A stretch of 64,000 nt of DNA from Cyclobacterium sp. SYSU L10401 (lineage in GTDB: Bacteria > Bacteroidota > Bacteroidia > Cytophagales > Cyclobacteriaceae). Each line of letters begins with the position of its first letter. The stretch's first letter is position 1. Under the pieces are notes generated by a model. The model did not search any database. It worked only from the letters and a program-made list of their open reading frames with translations, and was not told the DNA's origin. The DNA is taken from the NCBI RefSeq assembly GCF_010993705.1, contig NZ_WOFO01000007.1:124001-188000 (forward strand), in the 5' to 3' direction. The translations under genes and the position numbers were made by a program. Of this stretch, positions 9,312 to 17,903 are shown in pieces.

Positions 9312-10763
9312 TTAGTAATTTACCCAAACCCCATCCACCTTTCGGAGTATGGCCATTGGGTTTCCTTCTTTTAAAGCTTCTGGTAACAGGCTATCCGGCA
9401 TGTCCTGATAGGCTACTGGCCTGGCAAAACGTTTGATGGCGTAGGATCCCACAGAAGTGCTCCTGCTATCGGTGGTGGCAGGAAACGGCCCTCCATGCTG
9501 CATGGCATGCCCAACCTCTACTCCGGTGGGTACACCTTTAAACAAAAGTCTGCCACACTTTTCTTCTATCAGGTGTAGCAGGTCACCGCTGCTTTGCAGC
9601 TCCTCCTCCTCAGCCCAGATGGTACAGGTGAGCTGCCCTTTCAATTTTTCTGCCAAAGCATGCAGTTGATCCCGGTCCTCGTAAACTACCATGATGCCAA
9701 ATGGACCAAAGACTTCTTCCTGGAAAGCCTCATCAGCCAGCCAATCTGAGGCCTTGATTTTGGCCAGGGCTACGTTTCCGGTGAGTACATCTGTTTCTTC
9801 CGAATGCAATAACCATTTCAATTTTTTTGATTGGGTCAAAGTCTCCAGTGCCTGGTAATAGGTATGACAGATTCCCTCATGGAGCATGGGAGCTCCGGCC
9901 ACTTCCTTCAATTGGTCAACAACTGCAGCAGCAAAAGTTTCTTCCTGTGACCGGGGAACAAAAATAAGTCCGGGATTGGTGCAAAATTGCCCAACGCCCA
10001 AACTCAGGGAGGAGGCGTAAGCCGCCGCTGCAGCATCCATCCGATCAGCCAGGTAACCTTCCATTACAAATATGGGATTGACACTTCCCATCTCAGCAAA
10101 AACAGGGATTGGATTTTCTCTGGCATTGCAGGCATCAAAAAGTGCCTTCCCCCCTCTGTAGGACCCGGTAAAAGCCACCGCCTTCGCTAAAGGATGGGCA
10201 ACCAGTTCCTGCCCTGTATCAATGCCGCCCTCTATATGGTGAAAGGTTCCTTTTGGCAATCCGCTGATCCGGACAGCATTTTTTATCGACTCGGCCACCA
10301 TACGGGAAGTTTCCGGATGAGCAGGATGAGCCTTGTATAGAACAGGGCATCCTGCTGCCAGGGCAGAGACCGTATCTCCTCCTGCAGTAGAAAAAGCCAA
10401 CGGAAAATTGCTTGCCCCAAATACCACCACGGGTCCCAGGGCTTTTAGCATTCTCCTGATGTCGGGCTTGGGTGCCGGTTTTCTATCAGGATCAGGGTGA
10501 TCAATGGTGGCTTCCACCCAACTTCCTTCGGCCACCAAGGCTGAAAAAAGCCTGATCTGCCCCAGTGTCCTGCCCAGTTCGCCGGTAATCCTCCCTTCAG
10601 GAAGGTGGGACTCCCGGGCGGCTGTGGGTATCAAATCATCCCTGATCGCATCTATTTGTTTAGCCATTTCCTCAAGGAAACCGGCTATTTTGTCCTTATC
10701 TAATGTTTTTAAAATCAAGAATGCCTTTTGGGCATCCTGAAAATTGATTGCTATCTGACTCAT
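9312..10763 (-). CDS. NAD(P)-dependent aldehyde dehydrogenase, 2,5-dioxovalerate type
   Basis: Member of the aldehyde dehydrogenase superfamily closest in pattern to alpha-ketoglutarate semialdehyde (2,5-dioxovalerate) dehydrogenases, which end the non-phosphorylative routes for pentoses, glucarate or hydroxyproline. The 483-residue product shows GPVVVFGASNFPLAFSTAGG, the cofactor-side VAFTGSYRGGKALFD, the general-base glutamate at 224 (FAEMGSVNP) and the catalytic cysteine at 261 (GVGQFCTNPG). Family members are often about 500-525 residues, so this one is slightly short at the N-terminus. It stands alone on the minus strand with no pathway neighbour, so the substrate is inferred from family only. 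Confidence 0.88.
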   Translation of the reverse strand: MSQIAINFQDAQKAFLILKTLDKDKIAGFLEEMAKQIDAIRDDLIPTAARESHLPEGRITGELGRTLGQIRLFSALVAEGSWVEATIDHPDPDRKPAPKPDIRRMLKALGPVVVFGASNFPLAFSTAGGDTVSALAAGCPVLYKAHPAHPETSRMVAESIKNAVRISGLPKGTFHHIEGGIDTGQELVAHPLAKAVAFTGSYRGGKALFDACNARENPIPVFAEMGSVNPIFVMEGYLADRMDAAAAAYASSLSLGVGQFCTNPGLIFVPRSQEETFAAAVVDQLKEVAGAPMLHEGICHTYYQALETLTQSKKLKWLLHSEETDVLTGNVALAKIKASDWLADEAFQEEVFGPFGIMVVYEDRDQLHALAEKLKGQLTCTIWAEEEELQSSGDLLHLIEEKCGRLLFKGVPTGVEVGHAMQHGGPFPATTDSRSTSVGSYAIKRFARPVAYQDMPDSLLPEALKEGNPMAILRKVDGVWVNY

Positions 10764-10988
10764 GTTTTGTGGGGGTTTATTTTTAAAAAAAAGGATTTGT
10801 CATTTGGTCAAAAATCATCCTTTAATTGATTGGTCAAGTTAAATGATATTCGCCGTAGTCGCAAAAAATTATACCAGATTACCTGATTTCTTGCCGGCCA
10901 TCAGCCATATACCTTAAAAATTCAAGGCTTCTTTTTTATATTTAAATCGTTTATTGCAACTGCGTATGTTTTTAAAATTACCTTTTCC

Positions 10989-11498
10989 ATGCATTCCCTG
11001 AAATCATCTTGGCCAGAGATCCGTATCCTGAACCATTTTGAGCCAGGAGATATTGGTGGGATCATCGAACTCCACGGTAGGTTGTACCACGAAGATTACC
11101 GATTTGGATTAGGGTTTGAAAAATATGTGGCCCGTACCTTTGCTGATTTTGTATGCCATTTTCAGGAAGGAAAGGACCAAATCTGGATAGCCAAGGCGGG
11201 TGGCCAGATCAAAGGTTGCATTGCCCTGATAGACAGGGGTGAGAAAAGGGCCCAACTGCGGTATTTTATCACTACTCCGGACTACAGGGGCAGAGGCTTG
11301 GGTAAATTGCTTTTCGATCTTTTCATGCAACACATCGAAGAACATGAATACCAAACCATCTACCTTTGGACCACCGAAAACCTAAAGGCTGCCGCCAACA
11401 TTTATTTAAATGTAGGGTTTCGCCTTGCCGAACAAAGGGAGTCGGACACTTTTGGCATTACTTTATTGGAGCAAAAATATGTGTGGAAAAAATACTGA
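10989..11498 (+). CDS. GNAT family N-acetyltransferase
   Basis: Acetyl-CoA-dependent N-acetyltransferase fold, 169 residues. The acetyl-CoA binding loop is visible as DYRGRGLGKLLFDLF at about residues 97-111, after the strand QLRYFITTP, and the C-terminal strand-helix contains IYLWTTENLKAAANIYLNVGF, a common GNAT segment. The protein is cytoplasmic, with no signal or fused domain in this copy; related proteins sometimes carry an N-terminal MarR domain. The substrate cannot be told from the sequence. It is monocistronic, divergent from the aldehyde dehydrogenase, with a 225-bp gap holding promoters I could not pin down. Confidence 0.85.
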   Translation: MHSLKSSWPEIRILNHFEPGDIGGIIELHGRLYHEDYRFGLGFEKYVARTFADFVCHFQEGKDQIWIAKAGGQIKGCIALIDRGEKRAQLRYFITTPDYRGRGLGKLLFDLFMQHIEEHEYQTIYLWTTENLKAAANIYLNVGFRLAEQRESDTFGITLLEQKYVWKKY

Positions 11499-11581
11499 CA
11501 AAATAGGATACATTCCAGAAAAACACAGGACGAAATTGCCTATCGGCATTTTTCCCGAAGCCAAAAAGAATTGTCTTTGAC

Positions 11582-11622
11582 GGCTAAGGACCACCTTACA
11601 AGTGAAAGGGTGAACCTTAGCC
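11582..11622. other. Two-part hairpin in a 582-bp non-coding stretch
   Basis: The outer arms GGCTAAGG and CCTTAGCC pair perfectly, and CACCTT can pair with AAGGGTG inside. No T-run follows, so it is not a standard terminator. The gap from 11499 to 12080 otherwise holds AT-rich sequence leading into the decayed SusC/SusD locus; I see no intact gene in it. Confidence 0.4.
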
Positions 11623-11823
11623 AAGGCATCCGAAAAATCATATATTACTGATAAAATATTAGTTGTTAAGCTGTTTTTTTAACAAACTATTATTCTTTAA
11701 TTAACTTTTCTAAGGAATTTTATACCAGACATGTGAAATAAGATTAGCTTTTTATAAATTTTTACCAAATTATTTTTTTGGCTTGCCATTTTTATTTATA
11801 ATTAGCTATCGTTAAAAAATGTT

Positions 11824-11862
11824 AAAAGTAAACGAACGATTTTAAAAGGTAAATGGCGATTT
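11824..11862 (+). repeat. Tandem 20-bp direct repeat upstream of the decayed Sus locus
   Basis: Two related copies start at 11824 (AAAAGTAAACGAACGATTT) and 11844 (AAAAGGTAAATGGCGATTT), spaced 20 bp, about two helix turns. They sit about 150 bp before the first remnant start codon and could be the binding site of the regulator of the lost locus. Confidence 0.35.
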
Positions 11863-12007
11863 CAAACGGTATTTTCAGTTTAATTATTTGGACTTGTGCA
11901 ATCGATTCCGCAAATGGTTCAAAATAAAACAAAAACCAGGTTATTTCTCTGAAAAACAACAACCATTCATTCATGATTTAACAAAAACCTAAAACCCAAA
12001 AAAACCT

Positions 12008-12037
12008 ATGAAACATCTTGCAAAAGTCCGTATCTAA
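12008..12037 (+). pseudogene. Possible remnant of a SusC gene start
   Basis: An ATG followed by eight codons (MKHLAKVRI) then TAA. It is placed where a SusC gene should begin, just ahead of the SusD remnant, after an AT-rich leader typical of such loci. The rest of the receptor is absent. The call rests on position and the leader, not on homology, so it is weak. Confidence 0.25.
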
Positions 12038-12080
12038 CTTTGATAGTTACCTATCCAATTAATTAAACCCAAATTTATTA

Positions 12081-12827
12081 TGAAAAGAAAGTTACCTTTT
12101 TGCTTACCAATATGACGACAATGGCAACCTGACCTGTCAGGACACCATCCGTTGCTGGTATGGGTATCCCCGGTACAAGTTCTACTCCGTCAATCAGGAA
12201 GCCCGTCCTGATCGCCAGGATGGTGGAAAAATGGACATGTACATCATGCGCATCGCTGAAGCCTACCTGGTAAGGGCTGAAGCCCGGTTCTGGCAGGATA
12301 ATCTTGCCGGTGCAGCGGAAGACATCAATACCATCCGCCAAAGAGCCAATGCCATCCACAAGTATACCATTGCGGACATGCAAACAGAAGGTATCGGAGC
12401 AGTGCTGGATGAACGAAACAGGGAATTATTTGGTGAGGAATACCGGCACGATGAACTGGTTAGGATTTCAGTAATTCTGGCCAAAACCGGAAAAATGGCC
12501 TATAATGGAAAAACCTATTCCATTACCGGAAATGATATCGAAGCCTCACTTTCTGCTAATAGCTTTTATTACGACCGAATGATGGAAAAAAACAATTCCT
12601 TCCGGGATGAAGTGCCCTGGGCGACCTACAACACCACCCGGTACACCATGGACCCACACCACATTTTCTGGCCTGTTTACCAGCCTTACCTGGTGGGAAA
12701 TGTGGAAGCTGTCCTTAACCAGACGACCGGTTACAATGGTGCTGAGGACAACATTGAGCCGTTGAATCATGTAGTGCAAGCTGCAGGTGCACCCAATGAG
12801 GACCCCATGCGGGCCATCGGAGAGTAA
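12081..12827 (+). pseudogene. SusD/RagB-family lipoprotein remnant (internal deletion)
   Basis: A start with ten codons (MKRKLPFCLP) runs into a stop after one more codon, while the other frame reads the C-terminal part of a SusD/RagB protein from about 12114 to the stop at 12825-12827. Typical SusD features are RIAEAYLVRAEARFWQDN, AAEDINTIRQRANA, LDERNRELFGEEYRHDELVR and the closing HHIFWPVYQPYL. Only about 237 of an expected 550-600 residues remain, and the signal peptide and N-terminal TPR half are missing. It would have bound glycans at the cell surface with its SusC partner. A terminator and an intact enzyme set follow. Confidence 0.85.
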
Positions 12828-12845
12828 TGCCGATTATATAAAAAG

Positions 12846-12881
12846 TTCACCCGAAGGCAGGTGCAGTCGGGTGAATTTTTT
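12846..12881 (+). terminator. Rho-independent terminator after the SusD remnant
   Basis: TTCACCCGA and TCGGGTGAA form a perfect 9-bp stem with a 12-base loop, followed by six T. It separates the remnant from the next operon. Confidence 0.85.
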
Positions 12882-12925
12882 AATTTACACGGAATATTTA
12901 ATTATAAACTCAAATACAGCATATT

Positions 12926-14269
12926 ATGAATAATGATTCATCCAGAAGATCATTCATTAAAAAGTCAGCCATTGCAGGTTCAGCAGCCATTGTAGCTCCT
13001 ACCATCGTTTCCTCCAGCGTTTTTGGTGCCAATGACCGCATCAATGCGGCAGTACTGGGCGTTAATGGGCGGGGTAAAAACCATATTCAAAGCCTGATGA
13101 ACCAGGAAAATGTTCAGGTGACCACCTTGTGTGATCCGGATATGAACCTGCTGAGAGAGAGGCAAAAAAGTTTTAAGGAAACCTATAATAAGGAGGTAAA
13201 ACTGGAACAAGATCTCCGCAGGGTCATGGACGATCCGGATATTGACGTGGTCAGTATTGCATCGCCAAACCACTGGCATGCCCTGACCACTATCTGGGCC
13301 TGCCAGGCGGGCAAAGATGTGTATGTAGAAAAGCCAGGCTCCCATAACATCTGGGAAGGCCGTAAAATGGTGGAGGCTGCCCACAAATACGATCGCATTG
13401 TGCAACATGGCGTTCAATTACGCAGTTCCCCTGCCATACAGGAAGCCATACAGTTGATGCGGGATGGATACATCGGAAATGTATACATGGCCCGCGGCAT
13501 TGTTTTCAGATGGAGACCGAGTATAGGCGATCAGGGATTTGCACCTGTGCCGGAGGGGATAGATTATGACTTATGGACCGGGCCTGCACCTAAGCGACCA
13601 TTTTCCCGAAACCTGGTACACTACAACTGGCATTGGCACTGGGACTATGGCAACGGCGACGTAGGTAACCAGGGTATCCACGAAACAGACCTTTGCATGT
13701 GGGGATTAGATGTAGGACTCCCTACCAAAATCACCTCCATGGGTGGCAAATTCCTCTGGAACGATGCCAAAGAGGTACCAGAAGTATTGACTTCTGTCTA
13801 CAACTACCCGGAAGAAAATAAAATCATCCAGTTTGAAGTACGCCCCTGGTGTACCAATGAAGAAGGTGGAGCCACCGTGGGTAATATCTTCTATGGGGAT
13901 AAAGGATACATTGTCGTGGATGGATATGATAAGTACAAGTCATTCTTAGGACAAGACCGGAAACCCGGAAAATCAGGAGATGATGGAGGAGAATCCGGAA
14001 CGGGCATGGACAGAGGTGCCGGAGGTACCGATGGCCATTTTGCCAATTTCATCGAGGCTGTCAGAAAACACGATAAAACCATACTCAATGGCCCTGTAGA
14101 AACAGCACATCTCTCTTCTGGCCTGGCCCATTTGGGAAATATAGCCTACAAACTGGAGCGGGTCCTTACTTTCAATCCGCAGTCTGAAACCTTTGTTAAT
14201 GATGCTGAGGCTGATGAAATGCTTACCCGCAATTACAGAAAAGGTTTTGAAGTGCCTGAAAGGGTTTGA
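12926..14269 (+). CDS. Exported Gfo/Idh/MocA family oxidoreductase
   Basis: NAD(P)-dependent sugar or sugar-acid oxidoreductase, 447 residues, with a twin-arginine leader (SSRRSFIKKSAIAGSAA) that would send the folded enzyme to the periplasm. The Rossmann motif is AAVLGVNGRGKNH at about residues 41-53, followed by VVSIASPNHWHALTTIWA and the catalytic-region lysine in VYVEKPGSHNIWEGR. The C-terminal domain contains GNQGIHETDLCMWGLD. It heads a three-gene run with a DUF6807 protein and an exported TIM-barrel isomerase. In Bacteroides, related enzymes oxidise glycosides at C3 before cleavage by partner proteins; whether that happens here is inference. Confidence 0.88.
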   Translation: MNNDSSRRSFIKKSAIAGSAAIVAPTIVSSSVFGANDRINAAVLGVNGRGKNHIQSLMNQENVQVTTLCDPDMNLLRERQKSFKETYNKEVKLEQDLRRVMDDPDIDVVSIASPNHWHALTTIWACQAGKDVYVEKPGSHNIWEGRKMVEAAHKYDRIVQHGVQLRSSPAIQEAIQLMRDGYIGNVYMARGIVFRWRPSIGDQGFAPVPEGIDYDLWTGPAPKRPFSRNLVHYNWHWHWDYGNGDVGNQGIHETDLCMWGLDVGLPTKITSMGGKFLWNDAKEVPEVLTSVYNYPEENKIIQFEVRPWCTNEEGGATVGNIFYGDKGYIVVDGYDKYKSFLGQDRKPGKSGDDGGESGTGMDRGAGGTDGHFANFIEAVRKHDKTILNGPVETAHLSSGLAHLGNIAYKLERVLTFNPQSETFVNDAEADEMLTRNYRKGFEVPERV

Positions 14270-14313
14270 TAAACAAGGGTAATTAATGGTGAGTAAATGA
14301 CACCAATAAATCC

Positions 14314-14340
14314 ACCTGCCAGGTCTCAACCCTGGCAGGT
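14314..14340 (+). other. Intergenic hairpin between the oxidoreductase and DUF6807 genes
   Basis: ACCTGCCAGG and CCTGGCAGGT form a perfect 10-bp stem with a 7-base loop, followed by only three T. It may be a weak terminator or an mRNA-stabilising or attenuating structure. Confidence 0.55.
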
Positions 14341-14394
14341 TTAATCATCAGTTCCGAATTCAACGTTTAATCAGAGGTTTAAAACACATCACAG

Positions 14395-15438
14395 ATGAAG
14401 TATAGCGCAATCATATTGATCATGATCATAAGTAGCAGCAGCTTGCTTTTTGCTCAGAAAAAGAGCAAAGAAAAGATCGAAATACAGGTAAATGAAGCCC
14501 AAAATAAAGTGGATGTCATGGTAGGCGGAAAAGTTTTTACCTCCTATATCTACCCCGACAATATCATGAAACCCGTATTGTGGCCGGTCATGTCTCCGGC
14601 AGGAAACATGGTTACCCGTAGCTACCCGTTAATTAATAAAGAAGGAGACCGTACCGATCACCCCCATCATGTAGGTATCTGGCTCAATTACGGAGACGTA
14701 AACGGGCTGGACTTTTGGAACAATTCCGAGGCCATTCCTGCGGAAAGAAAAGATCGCTACGGCACCATCTATCACCAATCCATAGAAAAAGTAAAAAGTG
14801 GCAAGGGCAAAGGCTTATTGGAAACCACCTCCAGTTGGAAGTCTCCCGACAATGTGACCCTGCTGGAGGAGGAAACAAGCTTTGATTTCAAGGCCATGAC
14901 AGGCATGCGCATCATCGACCGGACAACGGAATTGACAGCGGTAGTGGATGAAGTGAAATTTACAGACAATAAGGAAGGAATGTTTGCCATCAGGGTGAGT
15001 CGGGAAATGGAGTTACCCACCGACAAGCCCACCGAACTGATGGATTCACAAGGTATAAAAACCAGGGTTGAAAAAATGGACAACACCTACGTGAAAGGGG
15101 ATTACAGGAGCTCTGAAGGCATAGAAGGAGGAGATGTATGGGGAACCAGAGGCCGATGGATGAAACTTTCAAGTGAGATCAAAGGGGAACAGGTTTCCCT
15201 GGTTATCATTGATCACCCTGACAATCCCGGCTATCCCACGTATTGGCATGCAAGGGATTACGGGCTTTTTGCTGCCAACACCCTGGGACAGAAGGCCTTG
15301 TCAGATGGTGAAAATGAGCTGAATTACAGCCTGGAAAATGGCGAAACGGCCACCTTCAAATACCGGTTTGTAGTAGCTTCGGAAGATCTTTCCGATGCCG
15401 CCATCAATGAGCTGGCGGATGAGTATGCCAAACAATAA
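14395..15438 (+). CDS. Exported DUF6807 (PmoA-like) protein
   Basis: 347-residue protein with a signal peptide (about residues 1-20, ending LLFAQ) and a beta-rich body of the family formerly called methane oxygenase PmoA-like, now DUF6807. Conserved-looking stretches include DRTDHPHHVGIWLNYGDVNG, with paired histidines, and YPTYWHARDYGLFAANTLGQ. Despite the old name there is no reason to think of methane oxidation. Family members recur beside Gfo/Idh/MocA enzymes and sugar isomerases in Bacteroidota and Planctomycetota, as here, so a periplasmic carbohydrate role is likely but unproven. The spacing to the next gene is 28 bp. Confidence 0.82.
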   Translation: MKYSAIILIMIISSSSLLFAQKKSKEKIEIQVNEAQNKVDVMVGGKVFTSYIYPDNIMKPVLWPVMSPAGNMVTRSYPLINKEGDRTDHPHHVGIWLNYGDVNGLDFWNNSEAIPAERKDRYGTIYHQSIEKVKSGKGKGLLETTSSWKSPDNVTLLEEETSFDFKAMTGMRIIDRTTELTAVVDEVKFTDNKEGMFAIRVSREMELPTDKPTELMDSQGIKTRVEKMDNTYVKGDYRSSEGIEGGDVWGTRGRWMKLSSEIKGEQVSLVIIDHPDNPGYPTYWHARDYGLFAANTLGQKALSDGENELNYSLENGETATFKYRFVVASEDLSDAAINELADEYAKQ

Positions 15439-15466
15439 AACAACACCTTTATAACTCATTAAGATC

Positions 15467-16345
15467 ATGGATAACCACCAATCAAGAAGAGGTTTTCTTC
15501 AAAAAAGCATGGCTGCAGGAGTAGGACTAGCCTTATGGAACCCGTCCTTTTCCCCGGCTTTTTCTCAAAATTCCGACATGCAGCTTGGTCTGGTCACCTA
15601 TCAGTGGGGGAAAGACTGGGAATTGCCAGAACTAATCGCCAATTGTGAAGAAAGCGGCTTATTGGGGGTAGAGTTGCGTACCGAGCATGCCCATGGTGTC
15701 GAAACCAACCTTTCTGCAAGGCAGCGCAGGGAGGTTAAAAAGCGATTTGCCGATAGCCCGGTTACCTGCCTTGGATATGGATCCAATTTTGCCTATCACT
15801 ATACCGATCAGGCAGAAGTCCGGGAAAATATTGAAGGGACCAAACAATACCTGCAACTATGTAAAGACATTGGTGCCACCGGCATTAAAGTCAAACCCAA
15901 TGGCCTTCCCGAAGAAGTTTCAAAAGAAAAAACCATTGCGCAAATCGCCGCTTCTTTCAATGAAGTCGGTCGGTATGCCAGTGATCTGGGGCAGCTGGTC
16001 AGGGTAGAAGTACATGGCAAGCTTACCCAGCAATTGCCAAATATGAAAGCCATCTTTGATCAGGTCACAGAGGAAAGCGTAAAGATTTGCTGGAACTGCA
16101 ATGACCAGGATTTACTACCTCCGGGACTGGAAGCAAACTTCAACTCCGTCAAAAAATGGTTTGGAGACACGGTTCATATTCGCGAGCTCAATGAGGGCGA
16201 TTATCCTTACCAGAAGTTGATGAATTTATTTACGCAAATGAATTATAAAGGCTGGATTTTACTGGAAGCCAGGACTACTCCTGAAGACCGGATAGCCGCC
16301 ATGAAGGAACAATTACGTTTATTCAACGCCATGACCAAAGAATAA
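15467..16345 (+). CDS. Exported sugar phosphate isomerase/epimerase-like TIM barrel
   Basis: Xylose-isomerase-like TIM barrel, 292 residues, with a twin-arginine leader (SRRGFLQKSMAAGVG). The barrel contains LGLVTYQWGKDWELPEL, LLGVELRTEHAHG, TGIKVKPNG, RVEVHGKLTQQLPNMK, KICWNCNDQD, VHIRELNEGDYPY and the closing WILLEARTTPED; the E, H, N/D and E positions at strand ends suit a divalent metal site. Family members act as epimerases, isomerases or, in the 3-ketoglycoside pathway of Bacteroides, as lyases. Tat export together with the upstream oxidoreductase suggests they act in sequence in the periplasm. Confidence 0.85.
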   Translation: MDNHQSRRGFLQKSMAAGVGLALWNPSFSPAFSQNSDMQLGLVTYQWGKDWELPELIANCEESGLLGVELRTEHAHGVETNLSARQRREVKKRFADSPVTCLGYGSNFAYHYTDQAEVRENIEGTKQYLQLCKDIGATGIKVKPNGLPEEVSKEKTIAQIAASFNEVGRYASDLGQLVRVEVHGKLTQQLPNMKAIFDQVTEESVKICWNCNDQDLLPPGLEANFNSVKKWFGDTVHIRELNEGDYPYQKLMNLFTQMNYKGWILLEARTTPEDRIAAMKEQLRLFNAMTKE

Positions 16346-16380
16346 TTTGAGGTACCAATTGCCGCAACAAAGCAAATAAA

Positions 16381-16413
16381 AACCACCGGAAATTACCCTC
16401 CGGTGGTTTTTTT
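16381..16413. terminator. Bidirectional rho-independent terminator
   Basis: AACCACCGGA and TCCGGTGGTT form a perfect 10-bp stem with an 8-base loop; T-runs flank it in both reading directions. It ends the plus-strand sugar operon and could also stop the converging dipeptidase transcript. Confidence 0.88.
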
Positions 16414-16481
16414 GATTTAAATCAGGTTTCGGTTTATTATACAAAACCGGAAAAACCATCAGAAATTCGGCAGCATACTAT

Positions 16482-17738
16482 TCAGGAAGAAGCATTCGCA
16501 AATTCCTCCACTTCCTTCCAGACCCTGAAAACATTTTTGTAGCAAACCTTTTCAATATCCTCCTTACTGTAACCTCTTTTCAAAAGCTCTGCAATCAAAT
16601 TGGGATACATGGAAACGTCCTTCAGTCCTGTGGGGAGGGTATCTCCTACTCCGTCAAAATCAGAACCAAAACCCAGGTGATCGATGCCAACCAACCCAAC
16701 AATATGGTCAAAATGATCGGCCACTTTTTGAACTGAGGGGAATGGATTATTTTCTGCCACATAGGCGGAAATATATTCGGTGGCCTCGGGATCATTTCTA
16801 CTGAGTTCGTTTTCTGCCAACCAGTTAATGATATGTTCCCTTACCGCATCATTTCCTTCCCGAAAATCCTGATCCACAAAACTACCCCCAAAATTGATCA
16901 TGATGACCCCCTCATTTTCCGCAAGTTTTTGAATCATCTCATCTCCCATATTTCTTTCAAACCCTGGTGTAAAGTGCCTTGCTGAAGAATGAGAGGCAAT
17001 CACCGGCACCTGACTAACTTCCATCACATCGTAAAAAGTGTCATCAGATACATGAGAAATATCCACCATGATTCCTATCCGGTTCATTTCCTTCACTACT
17101 TCCACCCCAAACTCACTCAAGCCCCCATGGGTATAGGTGGTATCATAGGAGGAGTCGCCAATCAGGTTATCCTTTCCATGGGTTAAGGTAATGTAACGGA
17201 TGCCCCTTTCGTGAAAATACCGGATGTTGTCCAGGTTATCTTCAATGGGAGCACCATTTTCCATGCCCATGGGCAGAGAAATTTTACCAGCTTCAAAATT
17301 TTTCCGGATTTCATCCGGCCCATAGGCCAGGGCAAACTTATCCGGCCAGGTAGTTGTCAGCCGCTCAGTCATTAAAATCAGGGAGTCTGCCAGGGCTTTG
17401 GCGCCTCCCATTTCCTGATAACGGGAAGGGATATAGATAGACATGAATGGTGCGTCCAGCCCCCCTTCTTTGGATCTGGGGAAATCAAAATTCCCTCCTT
17501 CTGTCCTTTCCGCTACGTTTAATATCTCTCGCTGCAAGGTAAATCCCCCCACTTTCATTCGATAAGGCAAATCCACATGGCCATCTACCATTATGGTATT
17601 TTGTGCCAGGTCATTTGCAATTTTCATTATTTCTTCTTCGGAAAGCTGGGAATAATCCGTTGATTCTTCAGTATCAGTTCCACAGGAAATAGTCAAAATA
17701 GCAAAACATAGTGCTAAAATAAACTTAAAGTGCTTCAT
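16482..17738 (-). CDS. Membrane dipeptidase (peptidase M19), lipoprotein
   Basis: Zinc dipeptidase of the renal-dipeptidase family, 418 residues, with a lipoprotein leader ending in LTISCG. Metal ligands are visible: His54 and Asp56 in MVDGHVDLPYRM, the glutamate in GMENGAP, and histidines in VDISHVSDDTF and VIASHSSARHFTPG. The C-terminal segment GFGSDFDGVGDTLPTGLKD is also typical. It probably cleaves dipeptides, perhaps with D-residues, in the periplasm. Length is normal. It is monocistronic and converges on the sugar operon. Confidence 0.92.
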   Translation of the reverse strand: MKHFKFILALCFAILTISCGTDTEESTDYSQLSEEEIMKIANDLAQNTIMVDGHVDLPYRMKVGGFTLQREILNVAERTEGGNFDFPRSKEGGLDAPFMSIYIPSRYQEMGGAKALADSLILMTERLTTTWPDKFALAYGPDEIRKNFEAGKISLPMGMENGAPIEDNLDNIRYFHERGIRYITLTHGKDNLIGDSSYDTTYTHGGLSEFGVEVVKEMNRIGIMVDISHVSDDTFYDVMEVSQVPVIASHSSARHFTPGFERNMGDEMIQKLAENEGVIMINFGGSFVDQDFREGNDAVREHIINWLAENELSRNDPEATEYISAYVAENNPFPSVQKVADHFDHIVGLVGIDHLGFGSDFDGVGDTLPTGLKDVSMYPNLIAELLKRGYSKEDIEKVCYKNVFRVWKEVEEFANASS

Positions 17739-17903
17739 TTTCTGTAATTTTTGTTGTTAGTAGTTGTCTGTTTCACAAATCGAGAGCCAAATATACTGAT
17801 CTTTCGGCTCATAACTACCCTGTAAAAACTTCATTTTATGACGAAAATTAAGTATTCCACAAAAAAATTAGCGAAATTTGATACTCAACCAAAAACGACA
17901 ACC

